A stretch of 64,000 nt of DNA from Paenisporosarcina sp049671445 (GCF_049671445.1 NZ_JBATUX010000022.1:8672-72671); one strand, 5' to 3'. Numbered from the stretch's first letter, positions 9,035-17,899 are shown. Translations and numbers: made by a program. Notes: generated by a model not told the origin, from the sequence alone.

Positions 9035-9063
9035 TTGTTATTTTAACAAAAATATCTTATGAT
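9035..9063 (+). promoter_or_regulatory. Sigma-A promoter of yfhP with -35 inside an inverted repeat
   Basis: TTGTTA (9035-9040), a 17-base spacer and TATGAT (9058-9063) form a good sigma-A promoter for yfhP. The -35 is also the left arm of the perfect repeat TTGTTA-TTT-TAACAA (9035-9049). That geometry suggests a repressor site; the repressor is not known. Confidence 0.65.
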
Positions 9064-9108
9064 GAACAAAATTATTCGGGCATTCTCCGTTAGAAGGAGT
9101 TGATACAG

Positions 9109-10089
9109 TTGGATACAGGTACTCATATTGTGATGGGAATTGCTTTAGGTGGACTTGCTATGATTGATCCAGTCGTTGCAAATCATTCCGTGACAGCAAC
9201 AGCCGTTATAGCAGGAACCATAATTGGTTCACAAGCTCCAGACGTGGACACCGTTTTAAAATTACGAAATAATGCAGTCTATATTCGCCACCATCGTGGC
9301 ATTACTCATTCCATTCCTGCTGTACTATTATGGCCATTAGCGATTGCAGGTGCCATTCATTTATTCGTACCAGCAGCAGATTTACTGCATTTGTGGTTAT
9401 GGACATTCTTAGCAGTATTTTTACACGTTTTTGTCGATATTTTTAATTCATATGGCACTCAAGCTTTGCGACCATTTTCTTCTAAGTGGGTTGCACTTGG
9501 TGTAATCAATACATTTGACCCGATTATTTTCGGACTACACATTGTAGCTTTGCTTTTCTGGGCTTTTGGATCAAATCCGGTCTACACCATACTCTTAATG
9601 TATGGAATCATTTTTATTTATTATTTACTCAGGTTCGCGGTCCAGCATGCAGTTAGACACGCAGTTAGGAATACCATTCCAAGTGCTGAAGAAATCATTA
9701 TTGCACCAACGATTAAATTTTTCCAGTGGCGGATTGCCGCTATTTCACAAACTCATCATTATGTAGGTCGAGCATACGGACGCTCAATCAATATTTACGA
9801 TCGATTTGAGCGTAAAGAAATTCCTGATTCACCACTTGTAAAAGCTGCATTAAAAGATAAAAACTTGCAAGCGTTTATCTCGTTCTCACCTATTTATAGA
9901 TGGGAAATTACGGAACATGAACATGTATTCGAAGTACGTTTAATTGATTTACGCTACCGTAGTAACGATTACTATCCATTTGTAGCAGTTGTTCATTTAA
10001 ATGAAGACTTGGAAATTCTTAATTCTTATACTGGTTGGATCTTCAGTGAGGACAAGCTTCATAAGAAATTAGACTTTATACCAAACTAA
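9109..10089 (+). CDS. yfhP: Membrane metal-dependent hydrolase YfhP (DUF457/YdjM family)
   Basis: Integral membrane protein of about 326 residues. The N-terminal half has four to five hydrophobic segments and the conserved histidine and acidic motifs of the YdjM-like hydrolases (GTHIVMG, APDVDT, HHRGITHS, HVFVDIFNSYGT); the C-terminal 110 residues are soluble. The TTG at 9109 is the likely start: GGAG ends nine bases before it, whereas the TTG at 9100 abuts the ribosome site. In B. subtilis YfhP is reported as a possible negative regulator of the neighbouring yfhQ/mutY-fabL-sspE genes. The divergent arrangement with mutY is kept here. Confidence 0.8.
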   Translation: MDTGTHIVMGIALGGLAMIDPVVANHSVTATAVIAGTIIGSQAPDVDTVLKLRNNAVYIRHHRGITHSIPAVLLWPLAIAGAIHLFVPAADLLHLWLWTFLAVFLHVFVDIFNSYGTQALRPFSSKWVALGVINTFDPIIFGLHIVALLFWAFGSNPVYTILLMYGIIFIYYLLRFAVQHAVRHAVRNTIPSAEEIIIAPTIKFFQWRIAAISQTHHYVGRAYGRSINIYDRFERKEIPDSPLVKAALKDKNLQAFISFSPIYRWEITEHEHVFEVRLIDLRYRSNDYYPFVAVVHLNEDLEILNSYTGWIFSEDKLHKKLDFIPN

Positions 10090-10092
10090 AAA

Positions 10093-10143
10093 GGAGCTGT
10101 CCTAAAAGTCATAAAATATGACTAAGGGCAGTTCCCTTTTTTT
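10093..10143 (+). terminator. Terminator of yfhP
   Basis: Arms GGAGCTGTCCT and AGGGCAGTTCC pair with G-U wobble around an inner small hairpin, followed by a run of T. It is the first element in the 332-base gap up to 10421. Confidence 0.8.
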
Positions 10144-10228
10144 ACTAGTGCTTAGATTTCACAATTCTGTTTAAAAACGAAGATTCTAAAAACAGAGATA
10201 CTGATTTCCGTTACTAGGATTGCTGTTG

Positions 10229-10345
10229 ATTGCAATGGAGGCGGCGACTCCAGCGGAATCAGCACGAACTGAAGACCCTGGACTGAGCATCGCGAGGGAA
10301 GCGGCTGAAGTCGTGCCCGCGGAAAGCGTCCGCCGCAATGAAAAT
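10229..10345. repeat. Structured GC-rich intergenic repeat, copy 1
   Basis: A GC-rich island in AT-rich surroundings. It opens with GGCGGCGACTCCAGCGG and closes with CCCGCGGAAAGCGTCCGCC; the two ends are imperfectly complementary, so the transcript would fold into a long hairpin. The same start, the internal TGAAGACCC and the same end recur at 24476-24635. I recognise this type of element from other Bacillales genomes; its function is not known to me. Confidence 0.75.
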
Positions 10346-10421
10346 CAACATTTTTTCTACACTCTAAAGTAGACTACGCAATATTGGTCTTGTACTTTTT
10401 TATGCCTTGGCGAATCCACTG

Positions 10422-10703
10422 CTATTGAATTAAATCATCATCCATTTTTAGTAAATGAGCATATTTCGGATTATTTCCAGCAAACTCATGAATACAATCG
10501 CCATAGCTATTAATCCATTGACGTATTACCTTTTCAGCTACTTCAGCACCTTTGTAATCATACCCCGCTTTTGCATACGATGATTCAAAGTCAGACCATA
10601 ATAACTCAATCCAAACACGTGCTTTAGCGGCTGACAACGCTTCGTTCTTCGCTGCAAGCTCTTGAATTAAAAGTTCAATTCTTTCTTCTATTTGTTCGGT
10701 CAT
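10422..10703 (-). CDS. yfhJ: YfhJ-like protein (WVELL family)
   Basis: Small soluble protein of 93 residues. The segment KARVWIELLWSDFESSYAKAG matches the WVELL signature of B. subtilis YfhJ, and the rest (TEKxIRQWI-like, YGDCIHEF) fits in length and order. It is third in a recX-yfhH-yfhJ run; yfhH ends one base before its ATG. Function is unknown; the conserved Trp-rich helix suggests a structural or partner-binding role only. Confidence 0.82.
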   Translation of the reverse strand: MTEQIEERIELLIQELAAKNEALSAAKARVWIELLWSDFESSYAKAGYDYKGAEVAEKVIRQWINSYGDCIHEFAGNNPKYAHLLKMDDDLIQ

Positions 10704-10704
10704 T

Positions 10705-11037
10705 TTATTTCCCCTCCTTTAAAGATTTCAACATGGAGATGGGTAGTGCCTCAGCAAATTTATCTCCACCCATGCGATAGCCCCAAGCAAATCGACCTTT
10801 TAAGTAATCGACTTGAAAGAACACCCCAGGGTCTCCTTCTATGCGATAGACTTCACCAGGCACAAACTGTGAAGGATCCACTAAATAGGCTTGAGCCATT
10901 ATCGCTTTTCGCTCTAACACGGCATATTCATTTACATAGCCAAGTTGACTAGCTTTTCTTGCTTTTTCAAGCAAATTAGCAATTTCTTGACGCAACTCTG
11001 GTTCATCCATTTGGCTGTATTTTTTTTCAATCGCCAT
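10705..11037 (-). CDS. yfhH: YfhH family protein (DUF1811)
   Basis: Soluble protein of 110 residues with an N-terminal helical hairpin (EPELRQEIANLLEKARKASQLG) and a beta-rich C-terminal half (PGEVYRIEGDPGVFFQVDYLKGR). This is the DUF1811 architecture of B. subtilis YfhH (104 residues). The ATG follows AAGGAG and overlaps the end of recX by 11 bases. No biochemical function is established. Confidence 0.85.
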   Translation of the reverse strand: MAIEKKYSQMDEPELRQEIANLLEKARKASQLGYVNEYAVLERKAIMAQAYLVDPSQFVPGEVYRIEGDPGVFFQVDYLKGRFAWGYRMGGDKFAEALPISMLKSLKEGK

Positions 11038-11839
11038 CTTCTTCTAACTCCTTTTTTTCAATAAACATTTCGATTTGTTCAGATGGAAACCCTTTTAGAT
11101 AAAGGGCCTGTTTCACTCTATTTTTACGATCATAACCTGTGAATTTCACAGAAACTTTTCGCCAAATCTTGTCTCCTTGATCGGCAATCATTTCTTCCCA
11201 TTCATCTTCATCCGTTTTAAATTCAATTCCTTCAATTACTTTGCTTATAATTGCATATGAGTACCCTTTGCGCAACAAGGTATCTTGGATTTTTTGTTTT
11301 ACTTGTCTTGGGGTTTTAGATGATTGCTGATTGGCAATTTTTTCAGCCAACCCTTGTGCAACTTCAGTTTGGTCATCTTCAGTATACGTTTTGAGCACTT
11401 CCTCTTGGAGCGATTTGTCGATACCTTTTTTCTTTAATTCTTGTTGGATAGCTCGTGGTCCCTTTTTACTCGTTTTCTTTTGTGTCTCGAGCAAAGCCTT
11501 AGAAAAAGATTCATCATTTAGAAATCCTAAATGGTACAACTTTTGAATTGCTTCTAAAACCACTGCTTCTCCGTATTCTGCATCGAGCAATTTCTTTTTC
11601 ACTTCATGTTCGCTTCTCATGCGAAAGCTTAAATAATCAAGAGCTTTATTAAACGCTTTGCGGACTTCATCGTCGAAAACAATTTCATCGCGTTCAAAGT
11701 CTTCTAAATCCTTATCCTTCGATAATTGGTATTTTACAAGTAGTGATTCATCTACCGCAAACGCATATTTTTCCTCTATATATATATTGTAACGTTCAGG
11801 ATTATTTTTTTGACGTGTTATTTTCGTGATAATTGCCAC
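11027..11839 (-). CDS. recX: Recombination regulator RecX
   Basis: 270 residues, the long RecX form found in Bacillales. Tandem RecX three-helix repeats are visible (AFNKALDYLSFRMRSEHEVKKKLLD; VLEAIQKLYHLGFLNDESFSKALLE; GPRAIQQELKKKGI). RecX binds RecA and limits filament growth. The start is a GTG at 11839 preceded by GAGGTGAG. It heads a run recX-yfhH-yfhJ and is divergent from the epimerase gene at 11960, as in B. subtilis. Confidence 0.9.
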   Translation of the reverse strand: MAIITKITRQKNNPERYNIYIEEKYAFAVDESLLVKYQLSKDKDLEDFERDEIVFDDEVRKAFNKALDYLSFRMRSEHEVKKKLLDAEYGEAVVLEAIQKLYHLGFLNDESFSKALLETQKKTSKKGPRAIQQELKKKGIDKSLQEEVLKTYTEDDQTEVAQGLAEKIANQQSSKTPRQVKQKIQDTLLRKGYSYAIISKVIEGIEFKTDEDEWEEMIADQGDKIWRKVSVKFTGYDRKNRVKQALYLKGFPSEQIEMFIEKKELEEDGD

Positions 11840-11959
11840 TTAACTCACCTCATATTCTCTAATAATAAGTATACACATAATTGTTGGCACATTCATTTGA
11901 GTACACTTACATAAGAACGGGTATTATACAAATAACATATACATGAAGGAGGACTAAAG

Positions 11960-12859
11960 ATGAAAGTGGCGATTACTGGAGGTAGCGGTTTTGTAGGGAA
12001 AGAAATTACCAAGCAATTAACCAACAACGGACATGAAGTATATATTTTGACACGTTCTTCTAAGCCTTCGAATGACTCAGTACATATGGTGAAATGGCTT
12101 GGTGAGAAAGATAAACCTGAGGAACAACTGAATGGCGTTGATGCTTGGATTAATTTAGCCGGAGCCTCGATTAATGAGGGTCGGTGGACGGAAGAACAAA
12201 AACAAAAAATTCATGATAGCAGGATGCAAGCTACGGATGAGGTTCTTCGTATTTTAAAGGCAGTTTCAGAGAAACCAACTGTTCTTGTAAATGCAAGTGC
12301 AATTGGGATATATCCACCATCTGAAGAAGCATTATATACAGAACAATCTTCTTCCCGTGGATCGGATTTTCTTGCCGAAACAGTTGAAGAATGGGAAAAA
12401 AGAGCATATCAGGCTGAGCAATACGGGACGCGAGTGACTTGTGGTCGCTTTGGCATCATTCTAGGGAAAAACGAAGGTGCACTTCCCTTAATGGCTTTGC
12501 CCTATAAAATGGGGATTGGCGGCAAAGTAGGTTCAGGAAATCAATGGGTATCTTGGGTTCATGTATCAGACGTTGCGAAAGCCATACTTTTTGCAATAGA
12601 TAACGATGATTTTAAAGGTCCTTTTAATGTTACCTCTCCAGATCCGAAACAAATGAATGAATTCGGTAAAATTCTAGGACAAATATTAAATCGTCCACAC
12701 TGGATTCCAGTTCCTTCCTTCGCATTAAAACTGGCACTCGGCGACAAGAGCCAATTAGTTTTAGAAGGTCAGCGAGTAATGCCTGACAAGTTATTAACAC
12801 ATGGATTTAAATTTACTTATTCAGATTTACAACAAGCTCTCAAAAATATTTATGCATAA
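11960..12859 (+). CDS. yfhF: TIGR01777 family SDR epimerase (YfhF)
   Basis: Soluble protein of 299 residues with the NAD(P) motif GGSGFVG (7-13) at its N terminus, the conserved WINLAGASI segment, and the C-terminal DUF1731 stretch with RPHWIPVP. This is the TIGR01777/YfcH-YfhF group of extended SDR proteins, whose substrate is not established. GGAGGACTAAAG precedes the ATG. Divergent from recX, as in B. subtilis. Confidence 0.87.
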   Translation: MKVAITGGSGFVGKEITKQLTNNGHEVYILTRSSKPSNDSVHMVKWLGEKDKPEEQLNGVDAWINLAGASINEGRWTEEQKQKIHDSRMQATDEVLRILKAVSEKPTVLVNASAIGIYPPSEEALYTEQSSSRGSDFLAETVEEWEKRAYQAEQYGTRVTCGRFGIILGKNEGALPLMALPYKMGIGGKVGSGNQWVSWVHVSDVAKAILFAIDNDDFKGPFNVTSPDPKQMNEFGKILGQILNRPHWIPVPSFALKLALGDKSQLVLEGQRVMPDKLLTHGFKFTYSDLQQALKNIYA

Positions 12860-12870
12860 GATGTTCTAGA

Positions 12871-12906
12871 AAACGCAACCTATCGTAAAAGAAAGGTTGC
12901 GTTTTT
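12871..12906 (+). terminator. Terminator of yfhF overlapping the pdaA ribosome site
   Basis: A perfect 11-bp stem (12871-12881 with 12894-12904) is followed by T up to 12906. The pdaA ATG is at 12907. The right arm contains AAAGG, the only Shine-Dalgarno-like bases before pdaA. Confidence 0.85.
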
Positions 12907-13710
12907 ATGTGGGTAAAACATTTAGTAGGCATTGTGGTTTCATGTGTAATTTTAACCATAGGCATTGTATTAAATCCTTTTCAAGTGGAAGCTGAATCAC
13001 TGAACTGGGGATTTAAGAAAGGTGCCCAGGAAAAACAAGCCCAAGCTGGTAGTGCATTTGACGAACTCTTAAAAAAATACGGTGCCTTTTATAAAGGTTC
13101 TCCTGAAGAAAAAACCCTATACTTGACGTTCGATAATGGCTATGAGAATGGCTACACTGAGTCCATCCTAGATACTTTAAAGAAAGAAAATGTATCTGGC
13201 ACTTTTTTTCTCACGGGTCATTATGTTGAAAGTGCTACAGATATCGTAAACCGCATGATTAAGGAAGGGCACGAAATTGGAAATCATTCGTATGGACATC
13301 CGAATATGGCCAATTTATCTGAGGCACGAATGAAAGATGAATGGCAAAAGTTTGATCAGCTATTGGCTGAAAAGACTGACATAGAGAGAACACGTTTTGT
13401 GCGACCTCCTGAAGGTGTTTTCAGTGAGAAGTTACTTGCTTACGGGAATGAACTCGGCTATCGTCACATGTTTTGGTCAGTTGCGTTTGTTGATTGGCAT
13501 AGAGATCGTACACTTGGAAAAGCATATGCTTATAACCATTTAATGAGACAAATTCATCCAGGAGCTATCATCATGATGCACACAGTTTCACCTGATAATG
13601 CCGCTGCTTTGCCAGACTTTATTCGAGATGCCAAAGCAAAAGGATATACATTCTCATCCCTAGACTCTTTAGTTAATGGGTCAAGTGATCTCCCGTTGTC
13701 TTTCCATTAA
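12907..13710 (+). CDS. pdaA: Delta-lactam-biosynthetic de-N-acetylase PdaA
   Basis: Removes the acetyl group from MurNAc in cortex peptidoglycan so that muramic delta-lactam can form; acts outside the forespore membrane. It has 267 residues: signal peptide with hydrophobic core at about 5-24, then LNWGFKK and a NodB domain. The first motif reads TFDNGYENG, with Asn in place of the usual second Asp, as in PdaA; HSYGHP supplies the metal histidines, RPPEG follows, and H(T) in IIMMHT is present. In B. subtilis it is transcribed by sigma-G. The start codon directly follows the T-run of the preceding terminator, so most translation should come from a transcript that begins inside the hairpin. Confidence 0.9.
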   Translation: MWVKHLVGIVVSCVILTIGIVLNPFQVEAESLNWGFKKGAQEKQAQAGSAFDELLKKYGAFYKGSPEEKTLYLTFDNGYENGYTESILDTLKKENVSGTFFLTGHYVESATDIVNRMIKEGHEIGNHSYGHPNMANLSEARMKDEWQKFDQLLAEKTDIERTRFVRPPEGVFSEKLLAYGNELGYRHMFWSVAFVDWHRDRTLGKAYAYNHLMRQIHPGAIIMMHTVSPDNAAALPDFIRDAKAKGYTFSSLDSLVNGSSDLPLSFH

Positions 13711-13761
13711 CTCGTCTGTCCTATATACTATAATCAACAGTAGTAAAGGACGTGGATACAT

Positions 13762-15141
13762 TTGTCACAACAAACAATGATAGAAGTCGGTCAAAAATTC
13801 CCATTAACAATTAAACGCCTTGGAATTAACGGAGAAGGCATTGGGTATTTTAAACGCCATGTGGTCTTCGTTAAAGGCGCATTACCTGGAGAAGAAGTAA
13901 CTGCTCAAGTACAAGTCGTCAAAAGTAATTTTGCAGAAGCTAGCATCCTTCAAATACGAAAAGCATCACCTCACCGTCAAGAAGCACCTTGTCCGGTATA
14001 CGAAGCTTGCGGCGGTTGCCAATTGCAACATATGACATATCAACAACAGTTAATTGAAAAGCGCGATATGATCGTACAATCTCTTGAGCGTTACGTTAAA
14101 GATATCGCACCTAACATTGACGTTCGCCCTACTATAGGTATGGAAAACCCATGGCAGTATCGCAATAAAAGCCAATTCCAAGTTCGTAAAGTTGGAGACA
14201 AAGTTCATGCAGGACTTTTTGCGGAAGGTACACACCAGCTGCTAAACATTGATGAATGCATTGTCCAACATCCAAACACTACACTCATTACAAATGCTGT
14301 AAAACGTATATTAGAAAAGTTGAAAATCCCAATTTATGATGAAGAAACGCGCAATGGTTTAGTAAAGACAATCGTTGTTCGAACTGGTATTCAAACTGGT
14401 GAAATCCAGTTAGTACTCGTTACCACTCTTGCTGAAATGCCAAAACGCCAGCTACTCATTGATAAATTAATTTCCATTGATCCAGCCGTTGTATCAATTG
14501 TTCAAAATGTTAATCCGAAGCAAACTTCATTAATTTTCGGAGAACGTACAATAGTGCTCCATGGCAAAAAAACGTTACATGAAGAATTAGGCGAACTTTC
14601 ATTTGATTTATCAGCACGTGCCTTTTTCCAGTTAAACCCTGCACAAACTGTTCGTTTATATAACGAAATCAAATCTGCAGCTGCTTTAACAGGTCAAGAA
14701 ACAGTTGTAGATGCATATTGTGGCGTTGGTACGATTGGTCTTTGGCTAGCTAAGGATGCTAAAGAAATTCGCGGAATGGATATCGTTGGTGATAGTATTT
14801 ATGATGCCAAGAAAAATGCAGCGAATCATGGATTTACACATACAACTTATGAAACAGGAACGGCTGAAGAATGGCTTGCAACATGGAGCCGAGAAGGTTT
14901 TGTGCCTGATGTATTAACAGTCGATCCACCCCGAACTGGCTTAGCTGACAGTTTATTAAAAACCATTTTAAATGTCCGTCCAAAACGCTTTGTCTACACA
15001 TCGTGTAATCCGTCGACACTAGCAAAAGATTTGAGCGAATTGCGTAAAGTGTATGACATTGAATACATTCAACCAGTGGATATGTTCCCTCAAACAGCAC
15101 AAATTGAAAGCGTGACCCTTTTAGTTCGAAAAAAATTATAA
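13762..15141 (+). CDS. rlmCD: 23S rRNA (uracil-C5)-methyltransferase RlmCD
   Basis: SAM-dependent enzyme of 459 residues that makes 5-methyluridine in 23S rRNA. Domains in order: TRAM (about 1-70); an iron-sulfur motif with Cys in CPVYEACGGCQLQH; a central domain; and the methyltransferase domain with DAYCGVGTIGLWLA, DPPRTGL and the nucleophile Cys in YTSCNPSTLAKDL. It starts with TTG; an ATG five codons later is an alternative but is further from the GGACGTGG ribosome site. Gram-positive bacteria usually have one such enzyme for two positions, hence RlmCD. Confidence 0.92.
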   Translation: MSQQTMIEVGQKFPLTIKRLGINGEGIGYFKRHVVFVKGALPGEEVTAQVQVVKSNFAEASILQIRKASPHRQEAPCPVYEACGGCQLQHMTYQQQLIEKRDMIVQSLERYVKDIAPNIDVRPTIGMENPWQYRNKSQFQVRKVGDKVHAGLFAEGTHQLLNIDECIVQHPNTTLITNAVKRILEKLKIPIYDEETRNGLVKTIVVRTGIQTGEIQLVLVTTLAEMPKRQLLIDKLISIDPAVVSIVQNVNPKQTSLIFGERTIVLHGKKTLHEELGELSFDLSARAFFQLNPAQTVRLYNEIKSAAALTGQETVVDAYCGVGTIGLWLAKDAKEIRGMDIVGDSIYDAKKNAANHGFTHTTYETGTAEEWLATWSREGFVPDVLTVDPPRTGLADSLLKTILNVRPKRFVYTSCNPSTLAKDLSELRKVYDIEYIQPVDMFPQTAQIESVTLLVRKKL

Positions 15142-15169
15142 ATGTAATCCCCCAAACAAATAATTTCCG

Positions 15170-15199
15170 AGCATGTTCATTTGAGCATGCTTTTTCTTT
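15170..15199 (+). terminator. Terminator of rlmCD
   Basis: A short stem AGCATG/CATGCT with a ten-base loop is followed by TTTTCTTTTTG. Confidence 0.65.
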
Positions 15200-15297
15200 T
15201 TGTTTCAAATTTAGGATTATTATTTTTATTTCTAGGGAATAACGTCAATAAGTATTAATTTTTAACAAAGGATATTTTGATAGATGGAGGAATAGTC

Positions 15298-16152
15298 ATG
15301 AAGTGGAAGGGTCGAGGGCAAAGTACTAACGTAGAAGATCGTCGAGGTAAAGGAATTGGCGCTGGGGGAATCGGGATTGCTGGTGGTGGTATTGGGTTAG
15401 TAATCGTCATCATCATGACCTTATTAGGCGGTGGAAATACTGGCGATATACTGAACAATATTCAAGGTACCGATACCAATAATTCTGCTCCATATGAAGA
15501 ATCAAAAGATGAAAAAGAGCTGTCTCAATTCGTCTCGGTTGTCCTTGCGGATACGGAAGAAGTATGGACTGAGTTATTTAAAGAAAAAGGATCTGAATAT
15601 CAAGAACCGACAATGGTGTTATACACAGATCAAGTTCAATCTGCTTGTGGAACAGCTGGTTCTGCGGTTGGCCCGTTCTACTGTCCTGGAGATTACAAGC
15701 TTTACATTGACCTAAGTTTCTATGATGAACTTACTAAAAAATTTGAAGCACCTGGTGACTTCGCCATGGCATATGTAGTAGCACATGAAGTTGGACACCA
15801 TGTTCAAACGTTACTGGGCACTAACAAAGAAGTAATGGCACTCCGCAATCAAATGAGTGAGGAAGAATTCAATAAGTACTTAGTCCGATTGGAACTTCAA
15901 GCTGATTACTATGCGGGTGTCTTTGCTCATTATGCAGAAGGTCAAGGTTATTTAGAAGTAGGCGATGTGGAAGAAGCCATTACTGCTGCTAGTGCTGTTG
16001 GCGATGACAATATCCAAAAGAAAACACAAGGCCATGTCGTTCCAGACAGTTTTACTCATGGTACTTCTGAACAACGTATGCGTTGGTTCAAAAAAGGCTA
16101 TGAGTCTGGAACCATTGAAGGTGGCGACACCTTTAAAGCTAAAGATTTATGA
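15298..16152 (+). CDS. Neutral zinc metallopeptidase, YpfJ family
   Basis: 284 residues. A short basic Gly-rich N terminus is followed by one membrane helix (about 22-42), then a soluble domain with the zinc motif HEVGHH and a downstream acidic helix (ELQADYYAGVFAHYAEGQG) that supplies the third ligand, as in the PF04228 family. It probably sits in the membrane with the catalytic domain outside. GGAGGAATAGTC fixes the ATG at 15298; an in-frame codon seven residues upstream lacks a ribosome site. Substrate unknown. Confidence 0.87.
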   Translation: MKWKGRGQSTNVEDRRGKGIGAGGIGIAGGGIGLVIVIIMTLLGGGNTGDILNNIQGTDTNNSAPYEESKDEKELSQFVSVVLADTEEVWTELFKEKGSEYQEPTMVLYTDQVQSACGTAGSAVGPFYCPGDYKLYIDLSFYDELTKKFEAPGDFAMAYVVAHEVGHHVQTLLGTNKEVMALRNQMSEEEFNKYLVRLELQADYYAGVFAHYAEGQGYLEVGDVEEAITAASAVGDDNIQKKTQGHVVPDSFTHGTSEQRMRWFKKGYESGTIEGGDTFKAKDL

Positions 16153-16178
16153 TTTGGTTGCAATAATTCCTAAAAATA

Positions 16179-16227
16179 AAACAGCAAGTACAAACGATTT
16201 TCACATCGATTGTACTTGCTGTTTTTT
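16179..16227. terminator. Bidirectional terminator between metallopeptidase and MFS genes
   Basis: A 15-bp perfect stem (16179-16193 with 16210-16224) with T-rich flanks on both strands. The last codons of the MFS gene on the minus strand lie inside the stem. Confidence 0.9.
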
Positions 16228-17379
16228 CGGCTTTATTAAACTCAATAAACTTAATGTCAATAAAAATAATGACACGAGCCATAGAAAACTAAAGCCCTCA
16301 GCAAATTGTAAAAAGACTCCGCCCATAAACGGCCCTGTTAAGCTGCCAATACTGAAGAAAATTCCACATAATAAATTGCCTGTTGGTAATAATGCTTTTG
16401 GGGTCAGATCAGTCATATACGAAATCCCAAGAGAAAACGTAGAACCGATAAACAATCCCGCGAGAAGAAATGCAAAAACAAGTGTCCATATATTGTTTTC
16501 AAGCAATGCTGCAATACCAAAAGAAAACGCTCCACCGAATAGAGCAAACAGCACAACTTTTCTTCTTCCAATTCGATCACTTAAAGCACCTAACGGTAAT
16601 TGTGACAAAATTCCACCGGTTGAAAATGCCGCTAATACAATTGATACCATCGACAGATTGAAATCATTACGCAGTGCATAAACCGGAAAAATGGCATGTA
16701 AACTGGACTCCAAAAAACCGTAACTAAACGGTGGAATGAATGCGACCCACGCAAACCCAATTGTTGCACCAAAACGCGCCCACGTCCCTCGCATCGTCGA
16801 TGTCTCATGCATATGTCCAGGAAAATCATTATCAATGAAAAATACCAGAGACCAGGCAGCTAAACATAAAAGACCCGATACGATAAAAGGCAGACCTTCA
16901 TACACAGTTACGAGCGGTAAAAACAACGGTCCTGCTGCAAAGCCAATCCCAAAGGATAAGCCGTACAAGGCAATATTTCGCCCTAACCTCTCTTGTGGTG
17001 AAAAACTTGTAATCCAAGTTTGTGTGGAAAAATGAAGTGCATGGTCCCCTATTCCAATAAACAATCGCAAAATAAACCAAAAAACTACGCTTTTCCATAA
17101 TGGGAATAATAATAACGAAATAAAAACCAACATTCCTCCGACAATGATGATTGGTTTATAACCAAACCTACGGAGAGGTTGTTCCATAAATGGCGATATG
17201 AGAAGCGTGCCAATGTATAATCCTGTTGCATTCAAACCATTTAATGATGAAGAGAGTCCATCTTTTTCGAAAATAACAGAGATAAGTGGCAATAACATCC
17301 CTTGTGAAAAACCTGAGATGGAAACGATCGCAACTAAAATCCAAAATCTTTTTTTCTCTATAGCTGTAAATTGATTCAT
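16201..17379 (-). CDS. MFS transporter
   Basis: 392 residues with about twelve hydrophobic segments. Family signatures are the loop 2-3 region (EQPLRRFGYKPIIIVGG) and the second-half copy (GALSDRIGRRKVVLFALFGG). This arrangement suits a proton-coupled drug or metabolite exporter. GGAGGACCACC precedes the ATG. It is divergent from the OsmC gene and convergent with the peptidase gene, so it is probably monocistronic. No substrate can be named. Confidence 0.85.
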   Translation of the reverse strand: MNQFTAIEKKRFWILVAIVSISGFSQGMLLPLISVIFEKDGLSSSLNGLNATGLYIGTLLISPFMEQPLRRFGYKPIIIVGGMLVFISLLLFPLWKSVVFWFILRLFIGIGDHALHFSTQTWITSFSPQERLGRNIALYGLSFGIGFAAGPLFLPLVTVYEGLPFIVSGLLCLAAWSLVFFIDNDFPGHMHETSTMRGTWARFGATIGFAWVAFIPPFSYGFLESSLHAIFPVYALRNDFNLSMVSIVLAAFSTGGILSQLPLGALSDRIGRRKVVLFALFGGAFSFGIAALLENNIWTLVFAFLLAGLFIGSTFSLGISYMTDLTPKALLPTGNLLCGIFFSIGSLTGPFMGGVFLQFAEGFSFLWLVSLFLLTLSLLSLIKPKKQQVQSM

Positions 17380-17462
17380 GGTGGTCCTCCTACAGACAAG
17401 TTGAAATCATGTTCATTCCAACCAAGTTTCGGTACAATTCTATCATAAAGGAGGGATTTACG

Positions 17463-17846
17463 TTGAAATATGTAATGACTGAAAGCGGTTTTGAAACAAA
17501 CTTGGAATTTGGCAAGTTAACGATATCAGGTGACGAAACAAAAGGGTTTAGACCATATCAACTATTGGTTTCATCTCTAGTTGGTTGTAGCGGCGGAGTC
17601 CTGCGAAAAGTACTAGAGAAAATGCGTATGCCAGTGGAGGAAATGGAAATCGATGTGTTAGAAGTGGTACGAAATCATGAGGAAGCGAGTCGCCTTGAAA
17701 AAGTTCATATCCATTTTAAACTTAAAGGCTCAAATCTCGATGCAACGAAAATGGACCGCGCAATGGCTCTTACGAAGAAAAATTGTTCTATGGTTCGTTC
17801 TGTTGACCAATCGATGGAAGTCATTGAAACATTTGAAATTCTTTAG
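17463..17846 (+). CDS. OsmC family peroxiredoxin-like protein
   Basis: 127 residues. The OsmC/Ohr fold is recognised from RPYQLLVSSLVGCSGGVLRKVLEKM, with the first reactive Cys in VGCSGG, and from the second Cys in KKNCSMV. Family members reduce organic hydroperoxides through these two cysteines. The likely start is the TTG at 17463, seven bases after AAAGGAGGG; the frame also runs 18 codons upstream without a ribosome site. Confidence 0.83.
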   Translation: MKYVMTESGFETNLEFGKLTISGDETKGFRPYQLLVSSLVGCSGGVLRKVLEKMRMPVEEMEIDVLEVVRNHEEASRLEKVHIHFKLKGSNLDATKMDRAMALTKKNCSMVRSVDQSMEVIETFEIL

Positions 17847-17855
17847 ACAATGTCA

Positions 17856-17899
17856 AAGGCTCAGTCGATGATCTGCGAACAGATAATTGGCTGAGCCTT
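17856..17899 (+). terminator. Terminator-like hairpin after the OsmC gene
   Basis: Stem AAGGCTCAG/CTGAGCCTT encloses a smaller hairpin (ATCTG-CGAA-CAGAT). The T-run after it is poor, so termination may be partial. Confidence 0.55.

Noticed and set aside
15965..16681. Long plus-strand frame over the metallopeptidase end and the MFS gene
   Set aside because: It is a shadow frame across a terminator and two recognised genes.
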